Shown: positions 16,354 to 22,801 of the stretch, in pieces
Layout: every line of letters starts with the position of its first letter
Position numbering within the stretch: the stretch's first letter is position 1
NCBI GenBank assembly: GCA_964569425.1
Contig: CAZMVD010000044.1
Span: forward strand, 1-29,452
Length of the DNA: 29,452 bases
Direction: 5' to 3'
From: JACQXM01 sp964569425
GTDB taxonomy: Bacteria; Planctomycetota; Phycisphaerae; UBA1845
The notes under the pieces: model-generated
What the model was told of the DNA's origin: nothing
What the model saw: the letters and a program-made list of their open reading frames with translations, nothing else
The model's database searches: none
Translations under genes and position numbers: made by a program

Positions 16354-16700
16354 GAGTGCACGCAAGGAGCCTGCACACCGCAGGCCCGGGTCAGCGTATC
16401 ACCGGCGGTCGAGGATTCGCAACCATTGGCGGTCCGCCACGCGAGAAAAGGTGGCGTCGGGTCGGATTGCCGGCGACTCTTGCCTGGCGGGGAGCGCGCA
16501 ATAGAAAAAGGCGGCTTTGCGCCTCGGGAAACGCGGTACCGCGAGCATGCGGTACGCCGCGATTGCCGATGGCGATGAGCCGCCGTTGGACGTCGGCAGG
16601 GGCCGAGCCTGGCGCACCCGACGTTCTAGCGTAGCGGCCGACCCCCCTAAATCCCCCCTTGGCAAGGGGGGAGGGACGCTACGCCTAACTGTTGAACGCA
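16354..16700. other. Gene-free gap between the DUF434-like and hsp20 genes
   Basis: No coding frame here looks real. The stretch holds short GC-rich inverted words such as gcggtaccgcgagcatgcggtacgccgc. At its right end it holds the C6/G6 hairpin repeat, enclosed by a second pair of arms. Confidence 0.6.
16629..16684 (-). terminator. Nested C6/G6 hairpin repeat, copy 2, downstream of hsp20 gene A
   Basis: The inner palindrome CCCCCCTTGGCAAGGGGGG (16653-16671, 9-bp arms) lies inside outer arms gcgtagcg (16629-16636) and cgctacgc (16677-16684). It starts 17 bases after the stop of the first Hsp20 gene on the minus strand, so it may end that transcript, although no T tract follows. The same core is found after another Hsp20 gene and in the parS region, so it is also a dispersed repeat. 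Confidence 0.55.
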
Positions 16701-17195
16701 TTAGTCGCGCGCCGTCTGGACGGTGATGCGTTTGGGCGTTGCTCCCGGCTGCTTCTGGAAGCGGATGGTGACAACGCCATTTTTGTGCTCGGCGGTCATC
16801 TTCTCCGCGTCGATCGAAGCCGGAAGCTCCACGCTGCGGCGGAACGAGCCGAAGCGCCGCTCGGCGTGGTAGAAGTTCTCGCCCTTACGCTCGGTCTGCT
16901 CCTTCTTCTCCCCGGCGATGGAGAGCACCTGGCCCGAAAGGGTGATGTCCAGCTCCTTCGGGTCGACGCCGGGAATCTCGGCGCGGACGGTCACTTCCTT
17001 CTCGGTTTCGGTGACATCGAGCGAGGGGATCCACCCCGCGCCGCCGACGGCTTCTCCCCAGGGAGCAAGCGCCCCCTGGAAGAAGCGGTCGAACATGCGA
17101 TCGAATTCCGATCGGAACGCGTTGAGCGGCCAGTTCGGCTCCAGCGTCGAAAGGGCCGACTCCTGTCGCTTGCCTCTCCATGGAATGAGACTCAT
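16701..17195 (-). CDS. Hsp20/alpha-crystallin small heat shock protein A
   Basis: The 164-residue ATP-independent holdase starts with an aromatic N-terminal arm (RSEFDRMFDRFFQG, about 28-41). The alpha-crystallin domain spans about 55-155, with SLDVTETEKEVTVRAEIPGV, LSIAGEKKEQ, FGSFRRSVELPASID and the hallmark KNGVVTI. The C-terminal I-x-V anchor appears as ITVQT. A strong aaggagga Shine-Dalgarno precedes the ATG. It is the last of three Hsp20 genes on this strand, 99 bases after the middle one. All key motifs are complete. Confidence 0.95.
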   Translation of the reverse strand: MSLIPWRGKRQESALSTLEPNWPLNAFRSEFDRMFDRFFQGALAPWGEAVGGAGWIPSLDVTETEKEVTVRAEIPGVDPKELDITLSGQVLSIAGEKKEQTERKGENFYHAERRFGSFRRSVELPASIDAEKMTAEHKNGVVTIRFQKQPGATPKRITVQTARD

Positions 17196-17252
17196 GGCTA
17201 CATCCTCCTTTCCGCTGTGCAGTCAGTTACGCTGATCCTTCAGGCAGCCCGC

Positions 17253-17264
17253 GCGGCGCGCCGC
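17253..17264 (-). terminator. Perfect 12-bp GC palindrome between hsp20 genes
   Basis: gcggcgcgccgc lies in the 99-base gap between the middle and last Hsp20 genes and is surrounded by further ccgcgcg words that could extend a stem. There is no T tract. It may attenuate or separate the transcripts, but this is weak. Confidence 0.3.
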
Positions 17265-17294
17265 ACGCCGGCGCACCGGGCCGCGCGAGTGCCG

Positions 17295-17696
17295 TTACTT
17301 CGTGGTCACTTCGATGCGCCTGGGGCGCGCCGCCTCCACCTTGGGCAGGTGGAGCGTGAGCACGCCGTCGGCGTATTCGGCCGAGATCTTGGCGGCGTCG
17401 ATCGCTTCGCTCACCTGGAAGGTGCGGTGGAAGTGGCCGACACCGTATTCCTGGAGCAGGAAACGGGTCTCTTCGGTCTGGCGGGGCTCTACCTTGCCGA
17501 AGATTTCCAGGGTGCCGTTTTCGAACTTGATGTCGATCTGCCTGGCCGACACGCCGGGCATGTCCGCGAGCACGGTGAGTTCGTTGGCCTGCTCCACGAT
17601 GTCCACGTTGGGGCGGTAGCACAGGCCGCAGCGTGTGGGTTCTGTGCGCGTCACCTCGGAATGGGTGGCGGGTTTTTCCATGGTCTGGGTTGTCAT
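17295..17696 (-). CDS. Hsp20/alpha-crystallin small heat shock protein B, with CxxC
   Basis: The 133-residue protein has a short N-terminal arm that contains a CxxC pair (TRCGLCYRPNVDIVE). The alpha-crystallin domain follows (about 30-130, LTVLADMPGVSARQIDI, LEIFGKV, ADGVLTLHLPKVEAARPRRIEV). The ATG at 17696 has aggaggattgaca upstream; a TTG two codons earlier is not preferred. The arm is shorter than in its neighbours, and the paired cysteines are absent from them, so it may be redox-sensitive or metal-binding, which is inference. Sequence divergence from the flanking copies shows an old paralogue. Confidence 0.93.
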   Translation of the reverse strand: MTTQTMEKPATHSEVTRTEPTRCGLCYRPNVDIVEQANELTVLADMPGVSARQIDIKFENGTLEIFGKVEPRQTEETRFLLQEYGVGHFHRTFQVSEAIDAAKISAEYADGVLTLHLPKVEAARPRRIEVTTK

Positions 17697-17827
17697 TGTC
17701 AATCCTCCTGCGCCTGGGGCGCGGCAATGTTTCTACTGTCTTGCGGTCTACCCGTGGGCGACCACGCGGGCGATTGCGCTGCCTAGCGCAGCTTGCGATC
17801 AAGCGTATCGCACCGACCCCCCTCAAT

Positions 17828-17846
17828 CCCCCCTTAGCAAGGGGGG
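17828..17846 (-). terminator. C6/G6 hairpin repeat, copy 3, downstream of hsp20 gene C
   Basis: CCCCCCTTAGCAAGGGGGG forms 8-bp arms around three bases. It starts 30 bases after the minus-strand stop of the third Hsp20 gene, the same arrangement as copy 2. The flanking words (gaccccc and cgctac) are also shared with copy 2, so the repeat unit is longer than the hairpin core. Confidence 0.6.
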
Positions 17847-17875
17847 AGGATCGCTACATCTGGCCGTTAGGTGCT

Positions 17876-18322
17876 CTAGCCCTTGACCTCGATGCGGCGC
17901 GGCATCACGGCTGCGGCCTTGGGCAAGGTGATGGTGAGCACGCCGTCGCGCAGCGTGGCCTGCACCTTGTCGGCGTCGATTTCCAGGGGAAGCTGGAGCA
18001 CGCGGCTGAACTCACCCACGCCACGCTCGCGGCGGTGGAAGGTCATGCCCGGCTGCTCGCCTTCGCCGCGGGAGCCCTTGATGGTCAGCTCGTTGCCCTG
18101 GACGAAGACCTCGATGTTTTCCATCTTCAGGCCGGGCACTTCGGCTTCGGCGAAGAGGGCGGTTTCGTTTTCCCACACGTTGATGGCGGGAAACGCGCGC
18201 CGGCCGACGCCGACAAAGGGCGCCGAGAGCGGGCCGTTCTCGAACACCTCGTTGAACAACTGGTTCATCTCATCCCGCAGCCGCATGACCGGCTGCCCGC
18301 TGTTGGTACGTCGCAGAAACAT
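17876..18322 (-). CDS. Hsp20/alpha-crystallin small heat shock protein C
   Basis: The 148-residue protein has an N-terminal arm with RLRDEMNQLFNEVFEN. An alpha-crystallin domain follows (about 45-145, INVWENETALFAEAEVPGL, LTIKGSRGEGEQ, GEFSRVLQLPLEID, RDGVLTITLPKAAAVMPRRIEV). The ATG at 18322 is set by an aaggagatcgtaac Shine-Dalgarno; 13 further codons upstream are open but lack support. It is the promoter-proximal gene of the Hsp20 run, so the main heat-regulated promoter should lie upstream in 18323-18700. I could not see a CIRCE element. Confidence 0.95.
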   Translation of the reverse strand: MFLRRTNSGQPVMRLRDEMNQLFNEVFENGPLSAPFVGVGRRAFPAINVWENETALFAEAEVPGLKMENIEVFVQGNELTIKGSRGEGEQPGMTFHRRERGVGEFSRVLQLPLEIDADKVQATLRDGVLTITLPKAAAVMPRRIEVKG

Positions 18323-18995
18323 GTTACGATCTCCTTTTTCACTGGGGTCGCTCGGGACCACTACCGTCGTACTCAGTCATTTCGCCACTCGAGGCCGCGT
18401 TTCGGCCGGTTCATAGCGCCGGGTGCGGCTGGTGACTTTCGTCGCCCAGCATAGGAGCAAACGGCGTGCCAGAAACCTGGCGGCGGGGGCGGCGATCTTA
18501 AGTCTTTACGTTTCGGCTATTTACGAGTTCTTGGCTTCGATGCCGGCGGGCGGTGGTGCCAGCCTGACAGCGGTCAACATGGCAGTTGGCAGGGGCAATC
18601 AAGCGGCGGAATGTGGTTGCATTACGGTGGGCGAGAATTCGGAGGGAAAGCGTTGTAACTATCTAATTCGCAACGGCTTATGCGCCATGCGTGGAAAAAA
18701 TAAGAAATATCTTGAATCGGCTTATCGGATTTGCTACTCTATCGGACGTAATCAATGAGCATGTTCGGCCGGTTGGTGATTGCAAGCAGTTCGGTTTCCC
18801 TTCAGCGCGTCGTTGGCCGGACGGTGTGGGCGTATCAGGTTCTCTCGTAATATGCCAAAGGTACGCGGCGCAATGCGGGCCGCGGCGGTTCGGGCAAGCG
18901 TCGATTTCGGCGTCGTTTCTCGGCAAGGTTAACGGGGCATCTCCTGGCCGGGATCTGTGTCTGGTTTGTTAGCGTTTTGGTAACGGAGTCGTCGC
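18323..18995. other. Gap between divergent hsp20 and the exosortase locus
   Basis: No convincing gene is visible. A 111-codon frame on the plus strand (18423-18758) has no Shine-Dalgarno, low hydrophobic order and no family resemblance. AT content rises from about 18660 on, where a sigma70-like promoter can be read. A 31-codon frame after it (18755-18850) is too short to support. Confidence 0.55.
18712..18740 (+). promoter_or_regulatory. Sigma70-like promoter reading into the exosortase locus
   Basis: TTGAAT, a spacer of exactly 17 bases and TACTCT lie in an AT-rich pocket. They point toward the plus-strand sorting locus. The first long frame downstream starts at 18996, which implies a leader of about 250 bases. 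Confidence 0.45.
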
Positions 18996-19829
18996 GTGAG
19001 TGCGCGCGGACTTCCAGTCGGCGGTTTGGCGCCGGGTGACGCCTGTAGTGGGGCGGGCGCGGGGTTGCGCGCGCCGGCGGATGGGACCTTGGCGGGGGGC
19101 GCAAGGTCGGGCGGCGCTGCCGCGCTCGGCGCTCGTGTCGCGTGGTGGGAACGCGGAAAGAGCGGCGTGCGGCGCCGCGGTCGGTCCGTCGATCCACGGC
19201 GCGCGGCGCTGTTGGTGCTTGCGCTGATTGTCGGGGCGTACCTCGCGGCGTCGGGGTTGGCATCGCCGGTTTACGCCCGGCTGTCGTGGCTGGGGGTGCT
19301 GCCGCTGCTGATTGCGGTGCGGAACTGCCGACCCATTCACGCCGGCCTGTGCGGGGCGGTTTGGGGGTCATGCTACTGGCTGACAGCGGGATTGTTGCTC
19401 CCGATTAGTATCGAACTCACCACGCGGGCTACCATACAACATGTTGGGAGTCTCGCAGCCTTCGCACTCTTGGGCGCCTTAACTACAAGAAAGTTTGGGT
19501 TTCATCCTCTCCTGCTTTCAGCGACATGGGTTTTACTCGATCTGGCTTTTTACGACCATAGTGAATCTGGTCTGTCATTCAATGCGTCAACTTCAAGCGC
19601 TCTTGAGTATTTCCTAGCGCACGCTATGGGTACTGTTTTTTTGAGCGCCACACTTGTTTTTTGTAACGCGGCGCTGCTTCACGCGGTTTGCCGTCTTTCC
19701 GGCTGGTTCTCCATGCACCGCGAGTGTTGTTGGTGTCCAGAGTGGTTCTTGATAGTAGGCCATTCACTGACGGTGTACTTGATAAGGCGGGCTCCGGCTG
19801 AATTGAGCCCGCGCGCGCCACCGATGTGA
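18996..19829 (+). CDS. Polytopic membrane protein like the transmembrane half of apolipoprotein N-acyltransferase
   Basis: The 277-residue product has about six hydrophobic segments after a glycine/alanine-rich, low-complexity first 65 residues that may not be translated. The pattern LSWLGVLPLLIAVRN, GAVWGSCYWLTAG, LLSATWVLLDLA and AHAMGTVFLSATLVFCNAALLHA follows the membrane domain of Lnt (W-x-x-L-x-P-L-L, WxxxE/D, GxxxLSFxxxxxNA). The C-terminal nitrilase domain with its Glu-Lys-Cys triad is absent, so it cannot be a normal Lnt. It lies just before the IPTL-CTERM genes. The start GTG is uncertain. Base composition falls sharply inside the gene, near 19430. Resemblance to Lnt is by pattern only. 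Confidence 0.55.
   Translation: MSARGLPVGGLAPGDACSGAGAGLRAPADGTLAGGARSGGAAALGARVAWWERGKSGVRRRGRSVDPRRAALLVLALIVGAYLAASGLASPVYARLSWLGVLPLLIAVRNCRPIHAGLCGAVWGSCYWLTAGLLLPISIELTTRATIQHVGSLAAFALLGALTTRKFGFHPLLLSATWVLLDLAFYDHSESGLSFNASTSSALEYFLAHAMGTVFLSATLVFCNAALLHAVCRLSGWFSMHRECCWCPEWFLIVGHSLTVYLIRRAPAELSPRAPPM
19787..19812 (+). terminator. Stem-loop at the 3' end of the Lnt-like gene
   Basis: Arms gcgggctc (19787-19794) and gagcccgc (19805-19812) are perfect, with a 10-base loop. They lie inside the last codons of the Lnt-like frame, upstream of the first IPTL-CTERM gene. No T tract follows. Confidence 0.4.
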
Positions 19830-19952
19830 TTTCAAGAAAGGCGGTTACTATTAGTTGGATCGTCGCCGGTATATTCCAAGGCGTTCATGTTGGCGCCTTC
19901 GTCAATTGCGTTCTAGCGCACGCATTGAGTTCATTCATAAGGAGGATCATAG

Positions 19953-20747
19953 ATGTCGCGTTGCCGAATGCTTCTCGTTTCGAGTGTTGCGTGTTCACTT
20001 CTGTTTTCAGTACCAGCAATCGCTGCCGCTGATAAGCAATTTACATCTAAGGAGAAATACCAGAAGAACACTAACGTTACTGTTACTAGTGGGACTCCCG
20101 CCTGTATTGCGATTGACACGCCCCAGCCAATTGCAGTTGGTGGCTCACATAGCAAGATCAAGTTCAAGGCAAGTTGCGTGCCGGGTGCCAGCAGGCCGTG
20201 TTCTTCACTAATCACGATTTCGGGAACCGACTCAGATGGGAAGCCCCAATCGGAGGTCGTGACTCTTTGCTGTGAAGAGAACAGCTTTGCCCTCGCGGGT
20301 AGCGAGGGGTGCCTCGGGTTATGTTGCGAGGAGGCGACTTGCCTTTGCGATGCGCCCGAGGACGACTCCTTGGTTTACAGCATAGATGAAAGTACCTGTA
20401 GCCCGGGACAGTGCAACTCTCCGCTATATGAAATTCCCACCGTCTCCGAATGGGGCATGGTCGTGCTGATGCTGGTGATGCTGAGCATGGGTACGATCCT
20501 GTTCGGCTTCCGTCGGCAGGTGGTGACGGCGGACGGCATGACCACGCTGGATGGCACCCGGCCGACGTTTGTGGCGGCGGTGTTCACCAAGGTGTTGGCC
20601 ATCGTGCTGGCGTGCACGGTGGCGGCGCTGGCGGGGGCGATGTTTGCCTTCGGCCCGCTGAAGGCCGTAGACATCGTCGGCGCGTTCGTTAGCGCGCTGG
20701 TGCTGGCGTACCTGATTCAATTGTGGGTGCTGTTGAAACGCGAGTAG
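19953..20747 (+). CDS. Secreted cysteine-rich protein with an extended IPTL-CTERM sorting domain
   Basis: The 264-residue protein starts after a textbook aaggaggatcatag Shine-Dalgarno. A signal peptide (1-25, cleavage near AIAAA) leads to an exported region of about 135 residues with 12 cysteines, many paired (CC at 106-107 and 124-125, CLC at 130-132). The C-terminus begins with the exosortase H recognition motif IPTVSEWG (161-168), a helix (169-184) and FGFRR. It then continues unusually, with a polar stretch and two more hydrophobic helices (about 206-233 and 240-261), ending LLKRE. This 104-residue C-terminus matches the next gene's at 97 positions. I do not recognise the cysteine-rich domain; disulfides are likely outside the cytoplasm. 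The 5' two thirds is AT-rich. Confidence 0.88.
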   Translation: MSRCRMLLVSSVACSLLFSVPAIAAADKQFTSKEKYQKNTNVTVTSGTPACIAIDTPQPIAVGGSHSKIKFKASCVPGASRPCSSLITISGTDSDGKPQSEVVTLCCEENSFALAGSEGCLGLCCEEATCLCDAPEDDSLVYSIDESTCSPGQCNSPLYEIPTVSEWGMVVLMLVMLSMGTILFGFRRQVVTADGMTTLDGTRPTFVAAVFTKVLAIVLACTVAALAGAMFAFGPLKAVDIVGAFVSALVLAYLIQLWVLLKRE

Positions 20748-20755
20748 GGTCGTTC
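20433..20755 (+). repeat. Duplicated sorting-domain module, copy 1
   Basis: This segment encodes the shared 104-residue C-terminus plus the 8 bases after the stop (ggtcgttc). It matches 21643-21965 closely, with long identical runs such as the one around ttcaccaaggtgttggcc. Upstream coding sequence of the two genes shows no similarity, so the module duplicated or was converted independently of the rest. Confidence 0.9.
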
Positions 20756-20760
20756 AGTAT

Positions 20761-20819
20761 AGGCGGCTCCGCCCGTCGGTCCGTGCGGAACGACGCGCGA
20801 CGATGGGCGGAGTTCGCCT
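20761..20819 (+). terminator. Stem-loop after IPTL-CTERM gene 1
   Basis: Arms aggcggctccgcccgtcg (20761-20778) and cgatgggcggagttcgcct (20801-20819) pair with a couple of mismatches around a 22-base loop, 13 bases after the stop. A related stem occurs at the same distance after the second IPTL-CTERM gene. No T tract is present. Confidence 0.55.
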
Positions 20820-21021
20820 CTTAAGATGGCCGTTGCCCGGCTTCGGTCATGCACTGATTGTTCGGCGCCGTTCGTATACGCCGCTTGAGACCATGAGAAG
20901 ATGGGCGTAATAGTAGAAGCGTCGAGTCCGGCGGTCGGACTCAGCGCGATTGCTGGTGGGACTGCGAAGATCGTGCACACAAGAGCCAACTGGGAAATCC
21001 CGGATGCATGGAGAGAGACCG

Positions 21022-21957
21022 ATGTTATCATGGTTAGTTAGAACGGGAGTGGGAGGGTTGACGCTGTCGCTCGCTTTTCAGGGCGCCGTGTCGGCCCAGC
21101 CGGCGTGTTCTGTTTGTCCCCCCGGCGCCAACTGGGTAGATGTCTGCGGCGCGGGAACCGACACCATAGCATCTTCCGGTGCGGTACTCGGCATCGACTT
21201 AAATCTCGACAACATAGTCGATACGAATCTGGTCATGCGCGGCGATGACTTGGTCATCAATCGAGGGGCACCTTTCGGGGGCGTGATACAAACCGAGATT
21301 CTGGAAATGACGTTGATCGGCGGAGGAGCGACACTAAGGGTCGGCCAGAACTCCGCAGGAATTCATCCTTCCGTACCTGCCACACTTGGGTCAATCACCG
21401 AGCAAGGCGGGGACAACACCAAGGCCCACAGCGTCTTCAACGCTTTTGTAGAGCTGGATCTGGGCGGCGGCCAGAAGGTATATAATCACACCCCCGTTCA
21501 GCTCGCTCAGGTGATTGAATGCGTCCCGCCTCACACGACCTATTTCCACGTGATCACCACGCCGATCCCGCTGTTTAACCACCCCACGGCAGGAATCGAA
21601 GTCGCCCGTTTGGTGACGGCAAATCATAGTACGTTCGGTCCCATCCCCACCGTCTCCGAATGGGGCATGGTCGTACTGATGCTGGTCATGCTAAGCGGGG
21701 GCACGATACTGTTCGGTTTCCGCCGGCGGGTCGTGACGGCCGACGGGACGGTGACGCTGGACGGCACCCGGCCGACGTTCGTAGCGGCGGTGTTCACCAA
21801 GGTGTTGGCCATCGTGCTGGCGTGCACGGTGGCGGCGTTGGCGGGGGCAATGTTCATCTTCGGCCCGATGAAGACGGTGGATATTGTGGGCGCTTTCGTC
21901 AGTGCGTTGGTGCTGGCGTACCTGATTCAACTTTGGGTGCTGTTGAAACGCGAGTAG
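21022..21957 (+). CDS. Secreted protein with an extended IPTL-CTERM sorting domain
   Basis: The 311-residue protein has a signal peptide (1-25, ending VSAQ) and an exported domain of about 180 residues. That domain contains four cysteines and a beta-rich pattern (LGIDLNLDNIVDTNLVMRGDDLVI, VELDLGGGQKVYNHTPV). I cannot assign it to a named family. The C-terminus starts with IPTVSEWG (208-215), then helix, RRR, polar stretch and two more helices, nearly identical to the preceding gene. ggag lies 8 bases before the chosen ATG; ATG 21004 is a possible alternative. Exosortase H downstream is the expected processing enzyme. Confidence 0.88.
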   Translation: MLSWLVRTGVGGLTLSLAFQGAVSAQPACSVCPPGANWVDVCGAGTDTIASSGAVLGIDLNLDNIVDTNLVMRGDDLVINRGAPFGGVIQTEILEMTLIGGGATLRVGQNSAGIHPSVPATLGSITEQGGDNTKAHSVFNAFVELDLGGGQKVYNHTPVQLAQVIECVPPHTTYFHVITTPIPLFNHPTAGIEVARLVTANHSTFGPIPTVSEWGMVVLMLVMLSGGTILFGFRRRVVTADGTVTLDGTRPTFVAAVFTKVLAIVLACTVAALAGAMFIFGPMKTVDIVGAFVSALVLAYLIQLWVLLKRE

Positions 21958-21965
21958 GGTCGTTC
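21643..21965 (+). repeat. Duplicated sorting-domain module, copy 2
   Basis: This is the partner of 20433-20755. The encoded 104 residues differ from copy 1 at only seven positions, and most nucleotide differences are silent third-position changes. The match continues for 8 bases past the stop codon. Confidence 0.9.
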
Positions 21966-21974
21966 GGAATGGAC

Positions 21975-22024
21975 GTCTCCGCCCGTCGATCCGTGGCAAG
22001 CGTAGCGCGGCGGCGGGCGGAGAC
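21975..22024 (+). terminator. Stem-loop after IPTL-CTERM gene 2
   Basis: Arms gtctccgcccgtcg (21975-21988) and cggcgggcggagac (22011-22024) pair at 13 of 14 positions, 17 bases after the stop. The ctccgcccgtcg core is shared with the stem after the first IPTL-CTERM gene. The stem may end the transcript before the exosortase gene, or be a dispersed element carried with the module. Confidence 0.55.
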
Positions 22025-22041
22025 GGCTCCTGGCAGACCTG

Positions 22042-22062
22042 GACAACCACTCCATGGTTGTC
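22042..22062. repeat. Dispersed stem-loop repeat, related copy B
   Basis: Arms gacaacca and tggttgtc are perfect 8-bp complements around ctcca. The core ctccatggttgtcgca resembles that of the 22-bp repeat 76 bases downstream, with compensating arm changes. Confidence 0.6.
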
Positions 22063-22117
22063 GCACCGGTTGAGCGGAAGGTGAATTGGCAGGCTGCGAT
22101 CTGGCTAGATTACCAAG

Positions 22118-22139
22118 ACCGCTCCATGGCTGTCGCGGT
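22118..22139. repeat. Dispersed 22-bp stem-loop repeat, copy C
   Basis: Arms accgc and gcggt enclose tccatggctgtc. It is identical to the copy at 10774-10795 except for one core base. It lies in the gap between the IPTL-CTERM gene and exosortase H. Confidence 0.7.
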
Positions 22140-22192
22140 TCTGAGTTGCCACGGTTCTTATGGTGCCGGCGCCGGCAGGGTGTGCAGTCGCA

Positions 22193-22801
22193 ATGATGCA
22201 GCGGAAACTTGATCGGCAGACAGCCAGGGACAACGGGGGCATGCGTGCGCCCCTTGTCGGGCGGTTGATTTCCGCTTACCGCGCCAAGCACCCGGTCCTG
22301 CGCTTTGTGCTGCTGCTGGTGCTGTTCACCGTGGTGTTCAACGCGCTGTTCTACCTGTACGTGGCCAACAGCGCGGGCTACGACACCTATTTGAACTGGA
22401 ATGCGCGTGCGTCGGCGATGGTGCTGCGGTTGTTCGGTGACGATGCTGTAGCGAGCGGAACCGCCGTCAACTCATCGCGTTACGGAGTGGATATCCGCCG
22501 CGGGTGCGACGCCATTCAGGTGACGGCTTTTTTTGTCTTCGGCGTGCTGGCCTCGCCGGTGCCGGTTTCGTGGCGGCAACGCGCCGTGGTGGCGGCGCTG
22601 GGCGCCGGGTTTTTGCTGGCCGTCAACCTGGTGCGGATCATCAGCCTGTACTATACGGGGATTTACTTTCCCAGCGCCTTCGAGATCATGCACATCGACG
22701 TGTGGCAGCCGGCGTTCATTTTCCTGACCATATTCCTGTGGGTGGCGTGGGCGTGGCGGGCGCTGCGCACCGGCGCGCGGCGTAGCCATGTGGTCGCGTA
22801 A
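22193..22801 (+). CDS. xrtH: Exosortase H (IPTLxxWG-CTERM-specific)
   Basis: The 202-residue integral membrane protein has the exosortase/archaeosortase catalytic triad in order: C105 in DIRRGCDAIQ, R148 in NLVRIISLYYTG, and H167 in EIMHIDVWQ. About five hydrophobic helices surround them. The short length and the presence of two IPTVSEWG proteins directly upstream point to the exosortase H subgroup, which cuts IPTL-CTERM signals and transfers the exported protein to another group. ATG 22193 is used; ATG 22160 and 22241 (with ggggg 2 bases upstream) are alternatives. It overlaps the next gene by 14 bases, so the pair is cotranslated. Confidence 0.93.
   Translation: MMQRKLDRQTARDNGGMRAPLVGRLISAYRAKHPVLRFVLLLVLFTVVFNALFYLYVANSAGYDTYLNWNARASAMVLRLFGDDAVASGTAVNSSRYGVDIRRGCDAIQVTAFFVFGVLASPVPVSWRQRAVVAALGAGFLLAVNLVRIISLYYTGIYFPSAFEIMHIDVWQPAFIFLTIFLWVAWAWRALRTGARRSHVVA

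Noticed and set aside
18423..18758. 111-codon plus-strand frame in the gap before the exosortase locus
   Set aside because: No Shine-Dalgarno, no domain-like pattern, and a promoter-like sequence lies inside its 3' end.
18755..18850. 31-codon frame after the promoter-like sequence
   Set aside because: Too short, with no ribosome site and no recognisable pattern.
19826..20032. 68-codon GTG frame overlapping the Lnt-like stop
   Set aside because: It has one hydrophobic stretch, but the strong aaggagga site serves the IPTL-CTERM gene it overlaps in another frame.
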